From Burkholderiales bacterium (GTDB taxonomy: Bacteria > Pseudomonadota > Gammaproteobacteria > Burkholderiales > Burkholderiaceae_C): a DNA stretch of 64,000 nt. A program made the translations under genes and the position numbers. Below, in pieces: positions 37,179-45,068 of this stretch (position 1 is its first letter; each line of letters starts with the position of its first letter). The stretch is from contig RXJQ01000032.1 of assembly GCA_003963115.1 (NCBI GenBank), forward strand, positions 1-64,000, read 5' to 3'. The notes beneath the pieces are model-generated. The model was not told the DNA's origin and did no database searches. It saw only the letters and a list, made by a program, of their open reading frames with translations.

Positions 37179-38429
37179 ATGGCGGATCGACGATCCGTGC
37201 TCAGGGGCCTCCTGCTGGCTGCCATGTCGCAGCATCTGCAGGCGGCCCCGCCTGCTTTGCAGGATGGGCAGAGCGAGCGCACGCACTGGGTGCGAGAGGG
37301 TGAAGCCGCCTTGATGCGGGGTGAGCCCGAGCAGGCCATGCAGGCCTTCGAGCGCGGCGGCGCCATGGGCCATGAGCCGGCCATCGAGCTGGGCATGGTG
37401 CGTGCGGCCATGCAGGCAGGGCATTACAGGCAGGCCATGGGCTTTGCGGCGCACACCGCCGGCGAGCATGCAAGGGATGCCGATTGCGTGGCCGTCTACA
37501 TCTGGTTGTTGCGTCTGGGTGGGCAGTTGGCCATGGCCGAGCAACTGATGCAGCAGACGCTGAGCGTACTGAACGAACCAGCCGCGCGCGGCGTGCTCGA
37601 AGCCGTGCAGGCTCAATGGCAGCGCGGGTGGCCACAGGCCGATGGTGTCTTGCGGACCACACCTTTGCGACTCGCACCCTATGCGCACGGCGAGGTGTTG
37701 CCGACTTCGGCCCGCATGGTGGCCAGCGCCTGCCTGATGCCCGCGCAAGATGGTGTGCAGCGTGTGCTGGCGCCTGCGCTCGACGCCTTGAAGCTGCGCT
37801 GCGAACCGAGGAGCGCCTGCGCATCAAATGGCGCGCCAGCCTGGTGGGCACGCAATGGACTGGGCCAGACGATGCCCATTGCGCTGGAGGCGCCATCGGT
37901 GGATGGCCTGGTCAGTGTGTGGCGCGTGGTGGGCAAGCTTTCGCCTGTCCGTTTCCAGCTCGCGGCCAGGGATGCTTTCGCCGGCTCGCCGGCCTATGCC
38001 TTGTCGTACGCCATGGGCCGGGTAGAAACGCCCGCCGCCACACCGAGTGAGTCGACAACAGCACCGGCTGCGTGGCCCTTGATGCGCATGGGCTTTGCGG
38101 GCCGCACCGATGACAAGCTGGGCCCCTTGCTCGGTGTGGAAGGGCTGCATGGTCCATGGAGCCGAGGTGACGATGCCATCCATCCCAACCCCATGGGCGG
38201 CCCGGTCTGGAACGCGCAAGGTCGATGGATCGGCATGGCGCTGGCTGGCGCATCGGGCCAGGAGCCTGATCGCTTGTGGTCGCAGTCCGCATGGCGTCGC
38301 TGGTCCAGGATCGATGCGTCACCAGCTTCGGCAGGCATGGCGCTACCCACGCCCATGCCAGTCGACGAGATCTACGAACAAAGCCTGCTGACCTGCCTGC
38401 AACTGCTGACCTCGGTCGAGCCTGCATGA
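37179..38429 (+). CDS. Exported protein with degenerate trypsin-like domain
   Basis: A 416-residue protein of unknown role. After a signal-like N-terminus (RRSVLRGLLLAA) comes a repeat-rich helical region resembling Sel1/TPR units (about 35-150). The C-terminal half then looks like a chymotrypsin-fold domain: VRFQLAARDAFAGSPAYALSYAMG, and NPMGGPVWNAQGRWIGMAL where active trypsins have GDSGGP. The serine position is Met339, and no clear catalytic His is visible, so a catalytically inactive pseudoprotease is inferred. The start at 37179 has AAGGG upstream. It follows the 5'-nucleotidase by 14 bp and is probably co-transcribed. Weak homology makes this assignment tentative. Confidence 0.6.
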   Translation: MADRRSVLRGLLLAAMSQHLQAAPPALQDGQSERTHWVREGEAALMRGEPEQAMQAFERGGAMGHEPAIELGMVRAAMQAGHYRQAMGFAAHTAGEHARDADCVAVYIWLLRLGGQLAMAEQLMQQTLSVLNEPAARGVLEAVQAQWQRGWPQADGVLRTTPLRLAPYAHGEVLPTSARMVASACLMPAQDGVQRVLAPALDALKLRCEPRSACASNGAPAWWARNGLGQTMPIALEAPSVDGLVSVWRVVGKLSPVRFQLAARDAFAGSPAYALSYAMGRVETPAATPSESTTAPAAWPLMRMGFAGRTDDKLGPLLGVEGLHGPWSRGDDAIHPNPMGGPVWNAQGRWIGMALAGASGQEPDRLWSQSAWRRWSRIDASPASAGMALPTPMPVDEIYEQSLLTCLQLLTSVEPA

Positions 38430-38446
38430 GGCCCTAAACTGGCGGC

Positions 38447-39343
38447 ATGAGCACGCCCGATGTCACCAACCTGATTGCCCGCGCCGAGCAGCTGGTCCAG
38501 CGCCTGGACGCCTTGCTGCCTTCCCCACATCATGCGCCTGTGGCGGAGCCCGATTGGTCCGCCTCGGTGGCTTTCCGCTACCGCAAGCGCAGCTCGGCCG
38601 CCTGGGCCACGGGCTGGTTGGAGCCGGTCCGCCATGTGGCTGTCATCCGCTACGAAGACCTGAAAGAGGTCGACACGCAAAAAGAGCGCTTCGCCCGCAA
38701 CCTGGCGCAGTTCGTGTCCGGTAAGACGGCCAACAACGTGTTGCTGTCGGGTGCGCGCGGCACCGGCAAGTCCTCGCTGGTCAAGGCGGGTTTGCAAGCG
38801 CATGCGGCCCAGGGCCTGCGCCTGATCGAGGTCGACAAGGCCGACATGATCGACCTGCCTGATCTGATCGAGATGGTCAGCAGCCGCAGCGAGCGCTTCA
38901 TTGTCTTTTGTGACGACCTCAGCTTCGACGAGGGCGAGCCCGGCTACAAGGCGCTCAAGTCCATCCTGGACGGCACCGTGTCGGCCAGCGGCGACAACGT
39001 GATGATCATCGCGACCTCCAACCGCCGTCACCTGCTGCCCGAATACCACTCGGACAACAAGACCTACAAGCACACGCCTGATGGCGAGTTGCACCCGGGC
39101 GAGGTTGTGGAAGAGAAGATCTCGCTGTCCGAACGCTTCGGCATGTGGATCAGTTTCTATCCCTTCACGCAGGACGAGTACCTGGCTATCGTGGCGCAGT
39201 GGCTGATGCACCTGGGCGTGCCGGCTTCGGCCATCGAGGCTGCGCGGCCCGAGGCCCTGGTCTGGGCCATCGAGCGCGGTTCGCGCTCTGGACGCGTGGC
39301 CTACCAGTTCGCGCGTGACTATGCGGGGCGCGACCATGTCTGA
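38447..39343 (+). CDS. DUF815 AAA-like ATP-binding protein
   Basis: A cytoplasmic P-loop ATPase of 298 residues. Walker A GARGTGKSSL, Walker B FIVFCDDLSFDE, and a sensor-1-like IIATSNRRHLLPE mark it as PF05673 (DUF815), a conserved but uncharacterised AAA-type family. DNKTYKHTPDGELHPGE and EEKISLSERFG are also highly conserved in the family. It overlaps the downstream NUDIX gene by 8 bp, so the two are probably translationally coupled. Confidence 0.92.
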   Translation: MSTPDVTNLIARAEQLVQRLDALLPSPHHAPVAEPDWSASVAFRYRKRSSAAWATGWLEPVRHVAVIRYEDLKEVDTQKERFARNLAQFVSGKTANNVLLSGARGTGKSSLVKAGLQAHAAQGLRLIEVDKADMIDLPDLIEMVSSRSERFIVFCDDLSFDEGEPGYKALKSILDGTVSASGDNVMIIATSNRRHLLPEYHSDNKTYKHTPDGELHPGEVVEEKISLSERFGMWISFYPFTQDEYLAIVAQWLMHLGVPASAIEAARPEALVWAIERGSRSGRVAYQFARDYAGRDHV

Positions 39344-39809
39344 GCGCAAGTCCTACCATGTGATGGACGCCACCGACCGCAAGCCGGTCGAAGTGGCGGT
39401 GGGCGTGCTCATCGAACGCGATGCCCATGGCCGCGAAGGGCGCTTCCTGCTGACCTCCCGGCCCGAAGGCAAGGTGTATGCCGGCTACTGGGAGTTCCCG
39501 GGCGGCAAGCTCGAAGCCGGCGAAACGGTCGAGCAAGCCTTGCGCCGCGAGCTGCACGAAGAGCTGGGCATCACCATTGGCGAAGCCCATCCCTGGCAGG
39601 TCGAGCTGATGGACTACCCCCATGCCCGCGTGCGCCTGCACTTTTGCAAGGTCTACCAGTGGCAGGGCGACTTCGAAATGAAAGAGGGCCAGCACATGGC
39701 CTGGCAGAGCCTGCCCGTCGAGGTGGAGCCTGTGCTGCCGGGCACCATCCCGGTGCTGCAATGGCTGGCGGCGGAGCGCGAGCACACGGGCGTCACCCAC
39801 ATGGGTTGA
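39336..39809 (+). CDS. NUDIX hydrolase (MutT-like 8-oxo-dGTP diphosphatase)
   Basis: A 157-residue pyrophosphohydrolase with the complete NUDIX box GGKLEAGETVEQALRRELHE followed by ELGI. YAGYWEFPGG just before it is typical of MutT proteins that sanitise 8-oxo-dGTP. The start at 39336 overlaps the DUF815 gene; ATG 39360 is an alternative that would remove MSERKSYHV. The DUF815-NUDIX pairing is recurrent in beta-proteobacteria, which suggests but does not prove a shared role in nucleotide hygiene. Confidence 0.9.
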   Translation: MSERKSYHVMDATDRKPVEVAVGVLIERDAHGREGRFLLTSRPEGKVYAGYWEFPGGKLEAGETVEQALRRELHEELGITIGEAHPWQVELMDYPHARVRLHFCKVYQWQGDFEMKEGQHMAWQSLPVEVEPVLPGTIPVLQWLAAEREHTGVTHMG

Positions 39810-39908
39810 GGCTGCGGCGCACCCGTCCTCCAATTCGCCAATTGCCCCCTTCCCATGCGCGCAGTCCCCGATGCGCAGCCTGCCGGCCTGCGTTATCCTG
39901 CCCGCGCC

Positions 39909-40676
39909 ATGTCACTCGACGACGAACCACCTACCCCCATCAAACCGCTGGTCGCGCTGCGGGCCCTGGAGGCCTTGCGTCGCAACCCGCAGGACACCAG
40001 CCAGGTCTTCATCCTGGGCGAGGCCATCAAAGGCAGCTCGCCGATCAAGCTCATGCACCGCTTCCGGCGCGACCCCTTGGGCCGCGAGCGATTGCGTGAA
40101 CGCCGCAAGCTGATCGAGACCTTGCAGCGCGCCGAGTGGCTCGCCAGCCTGCCCTCAGGTACCCTGGGTCGCACCTATCACGAGTTCATGGTCGAGCAGA
40201 ACCTCAGCGCGCAGGGGCTGGTCGACCTGTCCGTGGCCACCGGGCTGGCCATCCCGGACGATGGTTCTGACCGCCACTTCATCGGCCGCCAGTTGCGCGA
40301 CATGCACGATCTTTTTCACGTGCTCAGCGGCTATGGCCGTGATGAACTGGGCGAGGTCTGCGTGCTGGCCTTCTCTTATCCGCACCAGGGCACGCGCAGC
40401 TTCGCCTTGATCGCCACGCTGGGTGCCTTCGTGCTGCGCAAGCGGCTTCAAACGCCGGGCGTGCTGCGTGCGGCCTGGCAGGCCTGGCGACACGGCCGGG
40501 CCGCAGCCTGGCTGCCGGTGCAGCCACTCGAATCGCTGCTGACGCAGGACTTGGTGACCTTGCGCCGAGCATTGCGCATCGCGCCCCCCACCCGATATCT
40601 GGCCGTGCTCGATCGCCTGAACGCGCGCGGCAAAGCCGTTCCCCAACCTCCAGGCCGCCTGCTTTTCAACCCATGA
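39909..40676 (+). CDS. Coq4-family ubiquinone biosynthesis protein
   Basis: A 255-residue protein with the Coq4 signature HDLFHVLSGYGRDELGE, i.e. HDxxH, eleven residues, then Glu. Coq4 has been linked to C1 decarboxylation/hydroxylation of the ubiquinone ring and to organising the Coq complex; bacterial homologues are less studied. The start at 39909 (MSLDDEP) is chosen, the in-frame upstream extension lacking an SD. It overlaps the enoyl-CoA hydratase start by 4 bp (ATGA), so the two are coupled. Confidence 0.88.
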   Translation: MSLDDEPPTPIKPLVALRALEALRRNPQDTSQVFILGEAIKGSSPIKLMHRFRRDPLGRERLRERRKLIETLQRAEWLASLPSGTLGRTYHEFMVEQNLSAQGLVDLSVATGLAIPDDGSDRHFIGRQLRDMHDLFHVLSGYGRDELGEVCVLAFSYPHQGTRSFALIATLGAFVLRKRLQTPGVLRAAWQAWRHGRAAAWLPVQPLESLLTQDLVTLRRALRIAPPTRYLAVLDRLNARGKAVPQPPGRLLFNP

Positions 40677-41551
40677 GCTACAACACCTTGAACTACGCCG
40701 TCGGTGACGATGGCGTGCTGCTGCTGACCCTCAACCGCCCCGAGCAGCTCAATTCATTCACCGTCGAGATGGCCAATGAGCTGGTCGATGCCTTCAACAA
40801 GGCCAGTGACGACGACGCTGTGCGCGCCATCGTGGTCACGGGCGCGGGCAAGGCTTTTTGCGCCGGCATGGACCTGAGCGTGCCGGGCAATGTTTTCGGC
40901 CTCGATGAAACGCAGCAGCCCACCATGCAGGACATGCGCGAGCGCCTCGACGACCCCGCCATCTTCTACGGTGTGCGCGACACGGGCGGGCGCGTGGTGC
41001 TGTCCATCTTCAATTGCAAGAAGCCGGTGATTGGCGCCATCAACGGTGCGGCCGTGGGCATCGGTGCGACCATGACCTTGCCGATGGACATCCGCCTGGC
41101 TTCCGAGAAGGCCCGCATCGGCTTCGTGTTCGGCCGCATCGGCATCGTGCCCGAGGCCTGCTCCAGCTGGTTCCTGCCGCGCATCGTGGGCATCTCGCAG
41201 GCCCTAGAGTGGACCTATATGGCCGACATCTTCGATGGCCACGAGGCCCAACGCGGTGGCCTGGTCAAGGCCGTGGTACCGCCGGATCAATTGCTGGATG
41301 AGGCCATGAAGATCGCGCGGCGCATCGCCAGCGAGCGCTCGGCTGTGGGCGTGGCCCTCACGCGCCAGATGATGTACCGCAACTCTGCTCAGCCGCATCC
41401 CATGGCCGCACACCAGGTGGACTCGCTGGCCATGTTCTACACCAGCATCGGCGACGGCAAGGAAGGCGTGCAGGCCTTCCTCGACAAGCGCCCCGCGCAG
41501 TTCAAGAGCAAGACCTCCGAGATGCCGGCCTTCTATCCCTGGTGGGAATGA
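40673..41551 (+). CDS. Enoyl-CoA hydratase/isomerase family protein
   Basis: A crotonase-fold enzyme of 292 residues. ALLTLNRPEQLN-like N-terminus (LLTLNRPEQLNSF), oxyanion-hole segment VVTGAGKAFCAGMDLS, and KPVIGAINGAAVGIGATMTL followed by FGRIGIVPEACSSW with the usual Glu. Acts on acyl-CoA thioesters in beta-oxidation or related catabolism; the exact substrate is unknown. ATGA overlap with the Coq4-like gene; a bidirectional terminator follows. Confidence 0.92.
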   Translation: MSYNTLNYAVGDDGVLLLTLNRPEQLNSFTVEMANELVDAFNKASDDDAVRAIVVTGAGKAFCAGMDLSVPGNVFGLDETQQPTMQDMRERLDDPAIFYGVRDTGGRVVLSIFNCKKPVIGAINGAAVGIGATMTLPMDIRLASEKARIGFVFGRIGIVPEACSSWFLPRIVGISQALEWTYMADIFDGHEAQRGGLVKAVVPPDQLLDEAMKIARRIASERSAVGVALTRQMMYRNSAQPHPMAAHQVDSLAMFYTSIGDGKEGVQAFLDKRPAQFKSKTSEMPAFYPWWE

Positions 41552-41576
41552 GATCAGCCTGATCGCTGCATGAATG

Positions 41577-41603
41577 AAAAAAGCCCGGCATGCCGGGCTT
41601 TGC
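41577..41603. terminator. Bidirectional intrinsic terminator
   Basis: The perfect palindrome AAGCCCGGCATGCCGGGCTT (41581-41600) is flanked by an A-run on the left and TTTG on the right. It can terminate both the enoyl-CoA hydratase transcript (+) and the SWIB-protein transcript (-). Confidence 0.88.
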
Positions 41604-41654
41604 TTCTGGCTCGCCGCATCGGCCTCGTCAGGCTGATGCGGCTGGCTTGGCAGA

Positions 41655-41990
41655 TCAGCTCAGTTGGTCGCTGATGAGCTTGGTCAGCTCGAACATCGTG
41701 ACTTGCGACTTCTTGAAGATGACCTTGAGCTTGTCGTCGGCATTGATGTTGCGCTTGTTGGCGGCATCTTGCAGATTGTGCTTCTTGATGTACTCCCACA
41801 CCTTCTTGGTGACTTCCGTGCGAGGCAGTGGCTTGTCGCCGATCACGGCGGCCAGAGCAGGGCTAGGGGTCAGAGGTTTCAGGAAAGCAGCATTGGGTGC
41901 GCGCTTGGCGGCAACCTTCTTGGCAGCGGGTGCTGCTGCTTTCTTGGCGGGGGCGGCCTTCTTGGCCGGGGCTTTCTTCGCAGTTGCCAT
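41655..41990 (-). CDS. SWIB/MDM2-domain protein with histone-H1-like tail
   Basis: A 111-residue basic protein. The N-terminal third (2-32) is an Ala/Lys/Pro repeat (KKAPAKKAAPAKKAAAPAAK) resembling the tail of histone H1 and of bacterial AlgP/HC-like proteins. The C-terminal 75 residues form a SWIB domain (TEVTKKVWEYIKKHNLQD, then NRRNI-like KRNINADDKLKVIF). Chlamydial and beta-proteobacterial SWIB proteins are presumed chromatin-associated. GGAG lies upstream of the ATG, and a perfect 12-bp palindrome (ATCAGATCTGAT) lies at 42012-42023. Confidence 0.92.
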   Translation of the reverse strand: MATAKKAPAKKAAPAKKAAAPAAKKVAAKRAPNAAFLKPLTPSPALAAVIGDKPLPRTEVTKKVWEYIKKHNLQDAANKRNINADDKLKVIFKKSQVTMFELTKLISDQLS

Positions 41991-42011
41991 GTGTATTCAC
42001 TCCATCGAAAG

Positions 42012-42023
42012 ATCAGATCTGAT
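42012..42023. promoter_or_regulatory. 12-bp palindrome upstream of SWIB gene
   Basis: ATCAGATCTGAT is a perfect palindrome 22 bp upstream of the SWIB ATG. The rest of the divergent region (41991-42299) contains an ATGCA...TGCAT dyad at about 42180-42194, nearer the OYE gene, and no gene. Confidence 0.4.
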
Positions 42024-42299
42024 GCGGCCTGGGGCGTTTGCTTGTTGCATGAACGTTCCTCACAGGCTTTGCGTCAGCGATGGTAATGCCCTTTACCAGG
42101 GAAAAACAGCCCAAACAACGCTTTGTGGCCCTCGAACATCATGATTTTTTGTGTCTGGACCGTTCTTGCACCGCCCTGATGCATGTTTTTGCATATCTGA
42201 AAGCTTGCCGAAGGTGTCGTGAGCTGTCGTGAACGGCCGCTGCAAAGATGCGCAGCTTGTTGTCCAATGCAGGTCGTTGCCGATTCAAAGGAGTAAGTG

Positions 42300-43562
42300 A
42301 TGACGCCTGAGGCCGTGCTGGCTCAACCCTTTACCTTGCCCCATGGCCAGGTGATCAAGAACCGTTTGTTCAAGTCCGCGATGAGCGAAGCGCTCAGTGA
42401 TCGCAGTTGCCAAGCCAATCCGGAACTGGCGCGTCTGTATGGCGCGTGGGCCGATGGCGGCATCGGCTTGTGCGTGACGGGCAACGTGATGATTGACAGG
42501 CGTGCATTGGGCGAGCCCGGCAACGTGGTCATCGAAGACGAGTCCCATCTCGATGCGCTCAAGGCCTGGGCTGCCGCTGGTAGGCGCAACGGCACGCACT
42601 GCTGGGTGCAACTCAATCACCCGGGCAAGCAATCGCCCAAAGGCTTGAACAAGGAGACGGTGTCGCCATCGGCCGTGCCCTTCAGGCCCGAGATGAAGAT
42701 GATGTTCGCCACGCCGCGCGAGCTGACCGATGCCGAGATCCGCGAGATCATCCAGCGTTTCGGGCGCGCGGCGGCCATCGTCAAGAAGGCGGGCTTCACC
42801 GGTGTACAGATCCATGGTGCGCATGGCTACCTGGTCAGCCAGTTCCTGTCGCCGCATCACAATCGCCGCCAAGATGAGTGGGGTGGCACGCCCGAGAAGC
42901 GTCGTCGCTTCGTGCTGGCCGTCTACCACGCCATGCGCGAACAGGTCGGGCCCGACTTCCCCATCGGCATCAAGCTGAACTCGGCCGACTTCCAGCGCGG
43001 CGGCTTCACCGAAGAAGAGTCGCTGGACACCATCCGCGCGTTGGCCGAGGCGGGCATCGACCTGATCGAGATCTCGGGCGGCACGTATGAGGCGCCTGCC
43101 ATGACGGGCGTGAAGGCCGACAAGACGCCGGTCAAGGACAGCACGCGTCAACGCGAGGCCTACTTCTTGGTGTTCGCGGAGAAGGCGCGCCAGGCCGTGA
43201 AGACGCCGCTGGTGGTCACCGGTGGTTTTCGTTCGTCGCGGGGCATGGCCGATGCCATCACCTCGGGCGCCGTCGACTTCGTGGGCCTGGCACGTGCGCT
43301 GGCCATCGAGCCCGACATGCCGAGCCGCTTGCTGTCGGGGCAGAACCCGCGCCATCAGGTGCGGCCGCTCAAGACCGGCATCTCTTTCGTGGACAAGACC
43401 GGTTTGATGGAGGTGTCCTGGTACACGGGGCAGCTCAAGCGCATCGGCCGCGGCGAAGCGCCCAAGCCCAAGGAGTCACCGCTGTGGGTGTTCGTCAAGA
43501 TCATGGCGCAGCAGGCGGGTCTGGGGCGCAGGAAGGCGCCCAAGCGCCTGCGCGCGACCTGA
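42300..43562 (+). CDS. NADH:flavin oxidoreductase (old yellow enzyme family)
   Basis: A 420-residue FMN enzyme. LPHGQVIKNRLFKSAMSE, QLNHPGKQSP, GVQIHGAHGYLVSQFLSP followed by HHNRR, and VTGGFRS are the standard FMN- and substrate-binding segments of OYE TIM barrels. The length and single domain point to a simple ene-reductase rather than an iron-sulfur dienoyl-CoA reductase. AAAGGAG lies six bases before the ATG at 42300. The stop codon sits in an 11-bp tandem repeat (GCGCGACCTGA, 43552-43584), producing a duplicate stop. Confidence 0.93.
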   Translation: MTPEAVLAQPFTLPHGQVIKNRLFKSAMSEALSDRSCQANPELARLYGAWADGGIGLCVTGNVMIDRRALGEPGNVVIEDESHLDALKAWAAAGRRNGTHCWVQLNHPGKQSPKGLNKETVSPSAVPFRPEMKMMFATPRELTDAEIREIIQRFGRAAAIVKKAGFTGVQIHGAHGYLVSQFLSPHHNRRQDEWGGTPEKRRRFVLAVYHAMREQVGPDFPIGIKLNSADFQRGGFTEEESLDTIRALAEAGIDLIEISGGTYEAPAMTGVKADKTPVKDSTRQREAYFLVFAEKARQAVKTPLVVTGGFRSSRGMADAITSGAVDFVGLARALAIEPDMPSRLLSGQNPRHQVRPLKTGISFVDKTGLMEVSWYTGQLKRIGRGEAPKPKESPLWVFVKIMAQQAGLGRRKAPKRLRAT

Positions 43563-43660
43563 GCGCGACCTGAGCGCGACCGCAGCGGAGGGCGCCCCAC
43601 ACTCCAGGGGTGTCCGAGCACTTTGCTGAGCCAAATCAAAGCAAGTGCCCCAATCTGCAT

Positions 43661-43679
43661 GATAATGCGAACCATTGTC
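43661..43679. promoter_or_regulatory. Fur box upstream of the di-heme peroxidase lipoprotein operon
   Basis: GATAATGCGAACCATTGTC matches the classical Fur consensus GATAATGATAATCATTATC at 15 of 19 positions, with both halves recognisable. It ends 18 bp before the first possible ATG (43698). A fur gene is in this window (57528-57977). This predicts iron-repressed transcription of 43698-48384. Confidence 0.75.
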
Positions 43680-43697
43680 ATTTAGATTTGGCCGAAA

Positions 43698-45002
43698 ATG
43701 AGATCCGAGATGCCCTTGGAGACGCCCTTGCATGGGGCCCTTTGGCTGGGTGCCGCGCTGCTGAGCCTGTTGCTGACCGCCTGTGGTGGGGGCGGGGGCT
43801 CATCGGGCAGTTCCTCCGCGACGGCGCAGTCGACTGGCACCATGACGGCCACGGCCTTGCTAGGCCAGAAGATCTTCAACGACACCAGCCTCTCGCTGAA
43901 CGGCAACCAGGCTTGCGCCAGTTGCCATGTGGCCTCGCGCGGTCACGCCGGGCCCTTCCAGTTCGTGGGGCCCAACTCGGATATCCCGACCGAACCTGGT
44001 TCGGATGCGAGCAAGTTCGGTGGGCGCATGTCACCGTCCATCCGCTACCTGAGCTTCAACAAGTCCTTCGGATTTAAAGACGATAAGGGCGGAGAGGCCA
44101 CGCCCGCCACAGGCACGCCCACTGGCGGTTTCTTCTGGGATGGCCGAGCCACGACGCTGGCCGATCAGGGCAAGAGGCCCTTCACCAACCCCATCGAGAT
44201 GGCCAATGCGGATGTGGCCGATGTGGTGAGCAAGCTGGCGGCTGCCAGCTATGCCAATGACATCAAGGCCCTATACGGTCAGGACATCTTCAGCCAGGAT
44301 CCGGATACGGTGTTCGAGCGTGTGGCGCTGGCCTTGCAGGCTTTCGAAAAGGAATCACCCGAGTTCAAGACCTTCAGCAGCAAGTACGACGCCTTCCTGC
44401 GTGGCCAGACCAGCCTGAGCGCCAGCGAGCTGCGCGGTTTTGCGTTGTTCAACAGCTCGGTCAAGGGCAACTGTGCGGCTTGCCATCCCAGCAAGATCAG
44501 CAGTGACGGCACCTTCCCTTTGTTCACCGATTTTTCCTTCGATTCGCTGGGTGTGCCGCGCAACTGGAAGGTGGCTGGCAGCCATGGCGACAAGGGCCTT
44601 TGCGCCAATGGCACCGACCTCATCAACAGCCTGACAGATGCCGAGCGCGAGCCCTTGTGCGGCAAGTTCAAGGTGCCTTCGCTGCGCAATGTGGGCTTGC
44701 GCAAGGCCTTCTTCCACAACGGCCGCTTCACCTCCTTGACCGATGTCGTGACCTTCTATGTGCAGCGCGATATCTTTCCAGAGCGCTTCTACCTGGATGC
44801 CCATGGTCAGCCAGACATCAAGTTCAACGACATGGTCGATGACCCGGAGCACATGGCCAATGTCAATACCACCGAGGTTCCCTACAACCGCCATCCTGGC
44901 CAGGATCCGGCGCTCAACGCCGATGAGATCACCGACGTGGTCAACTTCCTGTGCACCTTGACCGATGGCTGGACCGGCTCGGACCTGGCCTGCAACCGTT
45001 GA
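43698..45002 (+). CDS. Di-heme cytochrome c peroxidase family lipoprotein
   Basis: A 434-residue lipoprotein with lipobox LLLTAC (Cys29) followed by a Gly/Ser-rich linker. Two c-heme motifs, CASCH (73-77) and CAACH (259-263), and the MauG/CcpA landmarks WDGR, IEMANAD and FKVPSLRNVGLRKAFFHNG are present. It is related to the peroxidase at 23578. Family members reduce peroxide or oxidise partner-protein residues. First gene behind a Fur box, followed by a porin and flavin electron-transfer proteins. The start could also be ATG 43710 (MPLETP); neither has a strong SD. Confidence 0.9.
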   Translation: MRSEMPLETPLHGALWLGAALLSLLLTACGGGGGSSGSSSATAQSTGTMTATALLGQKIFNDTSLSLNGNQACASCHVASRGHAGPFQFVGPNSDIPTEPGSDASKFGGRMSPSIRYLSFNKSFGFKDDKGGEATPATGTPTGGFFWDGRATTLADQGKRPFTNPIEMANADVADVVSKLAAASYANDIKALYGQDIFSQDPDTVFERVALALQAFEKESPEFKTFSSKYDAFLRGQTSLSASELRGFALFNSSVKGNCAACHPSKISSDGTFPLFTDFSFDSLGVPRNWKVAGSHGDKGLCANGTDLINSLTDAEREPLCGKFKVPSLRNVGLRKAFFHNGRFTSLTDVVTFYVQRDIFPERFYLDAHGQPDIKFNDMVDDPEHMANVNTTEVPYNRHPGQDPALNADEITDVVNFLCTLTDGWTGSDLACNR

Positions 45003-45068
45003 CCGTCATCGGCACCCGCACCCATACCCGCACCAACACGCATTCAAATCAAACGGACAACCAGCACC

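Noticed and set aside
37484-38050. Second frame within the degenerate trypsin-like gene, considered as evidence of a frameshift
   Set aside because: The main frame is continuous with sensible residues on both sides; the alternative frame shows no conserved motif.
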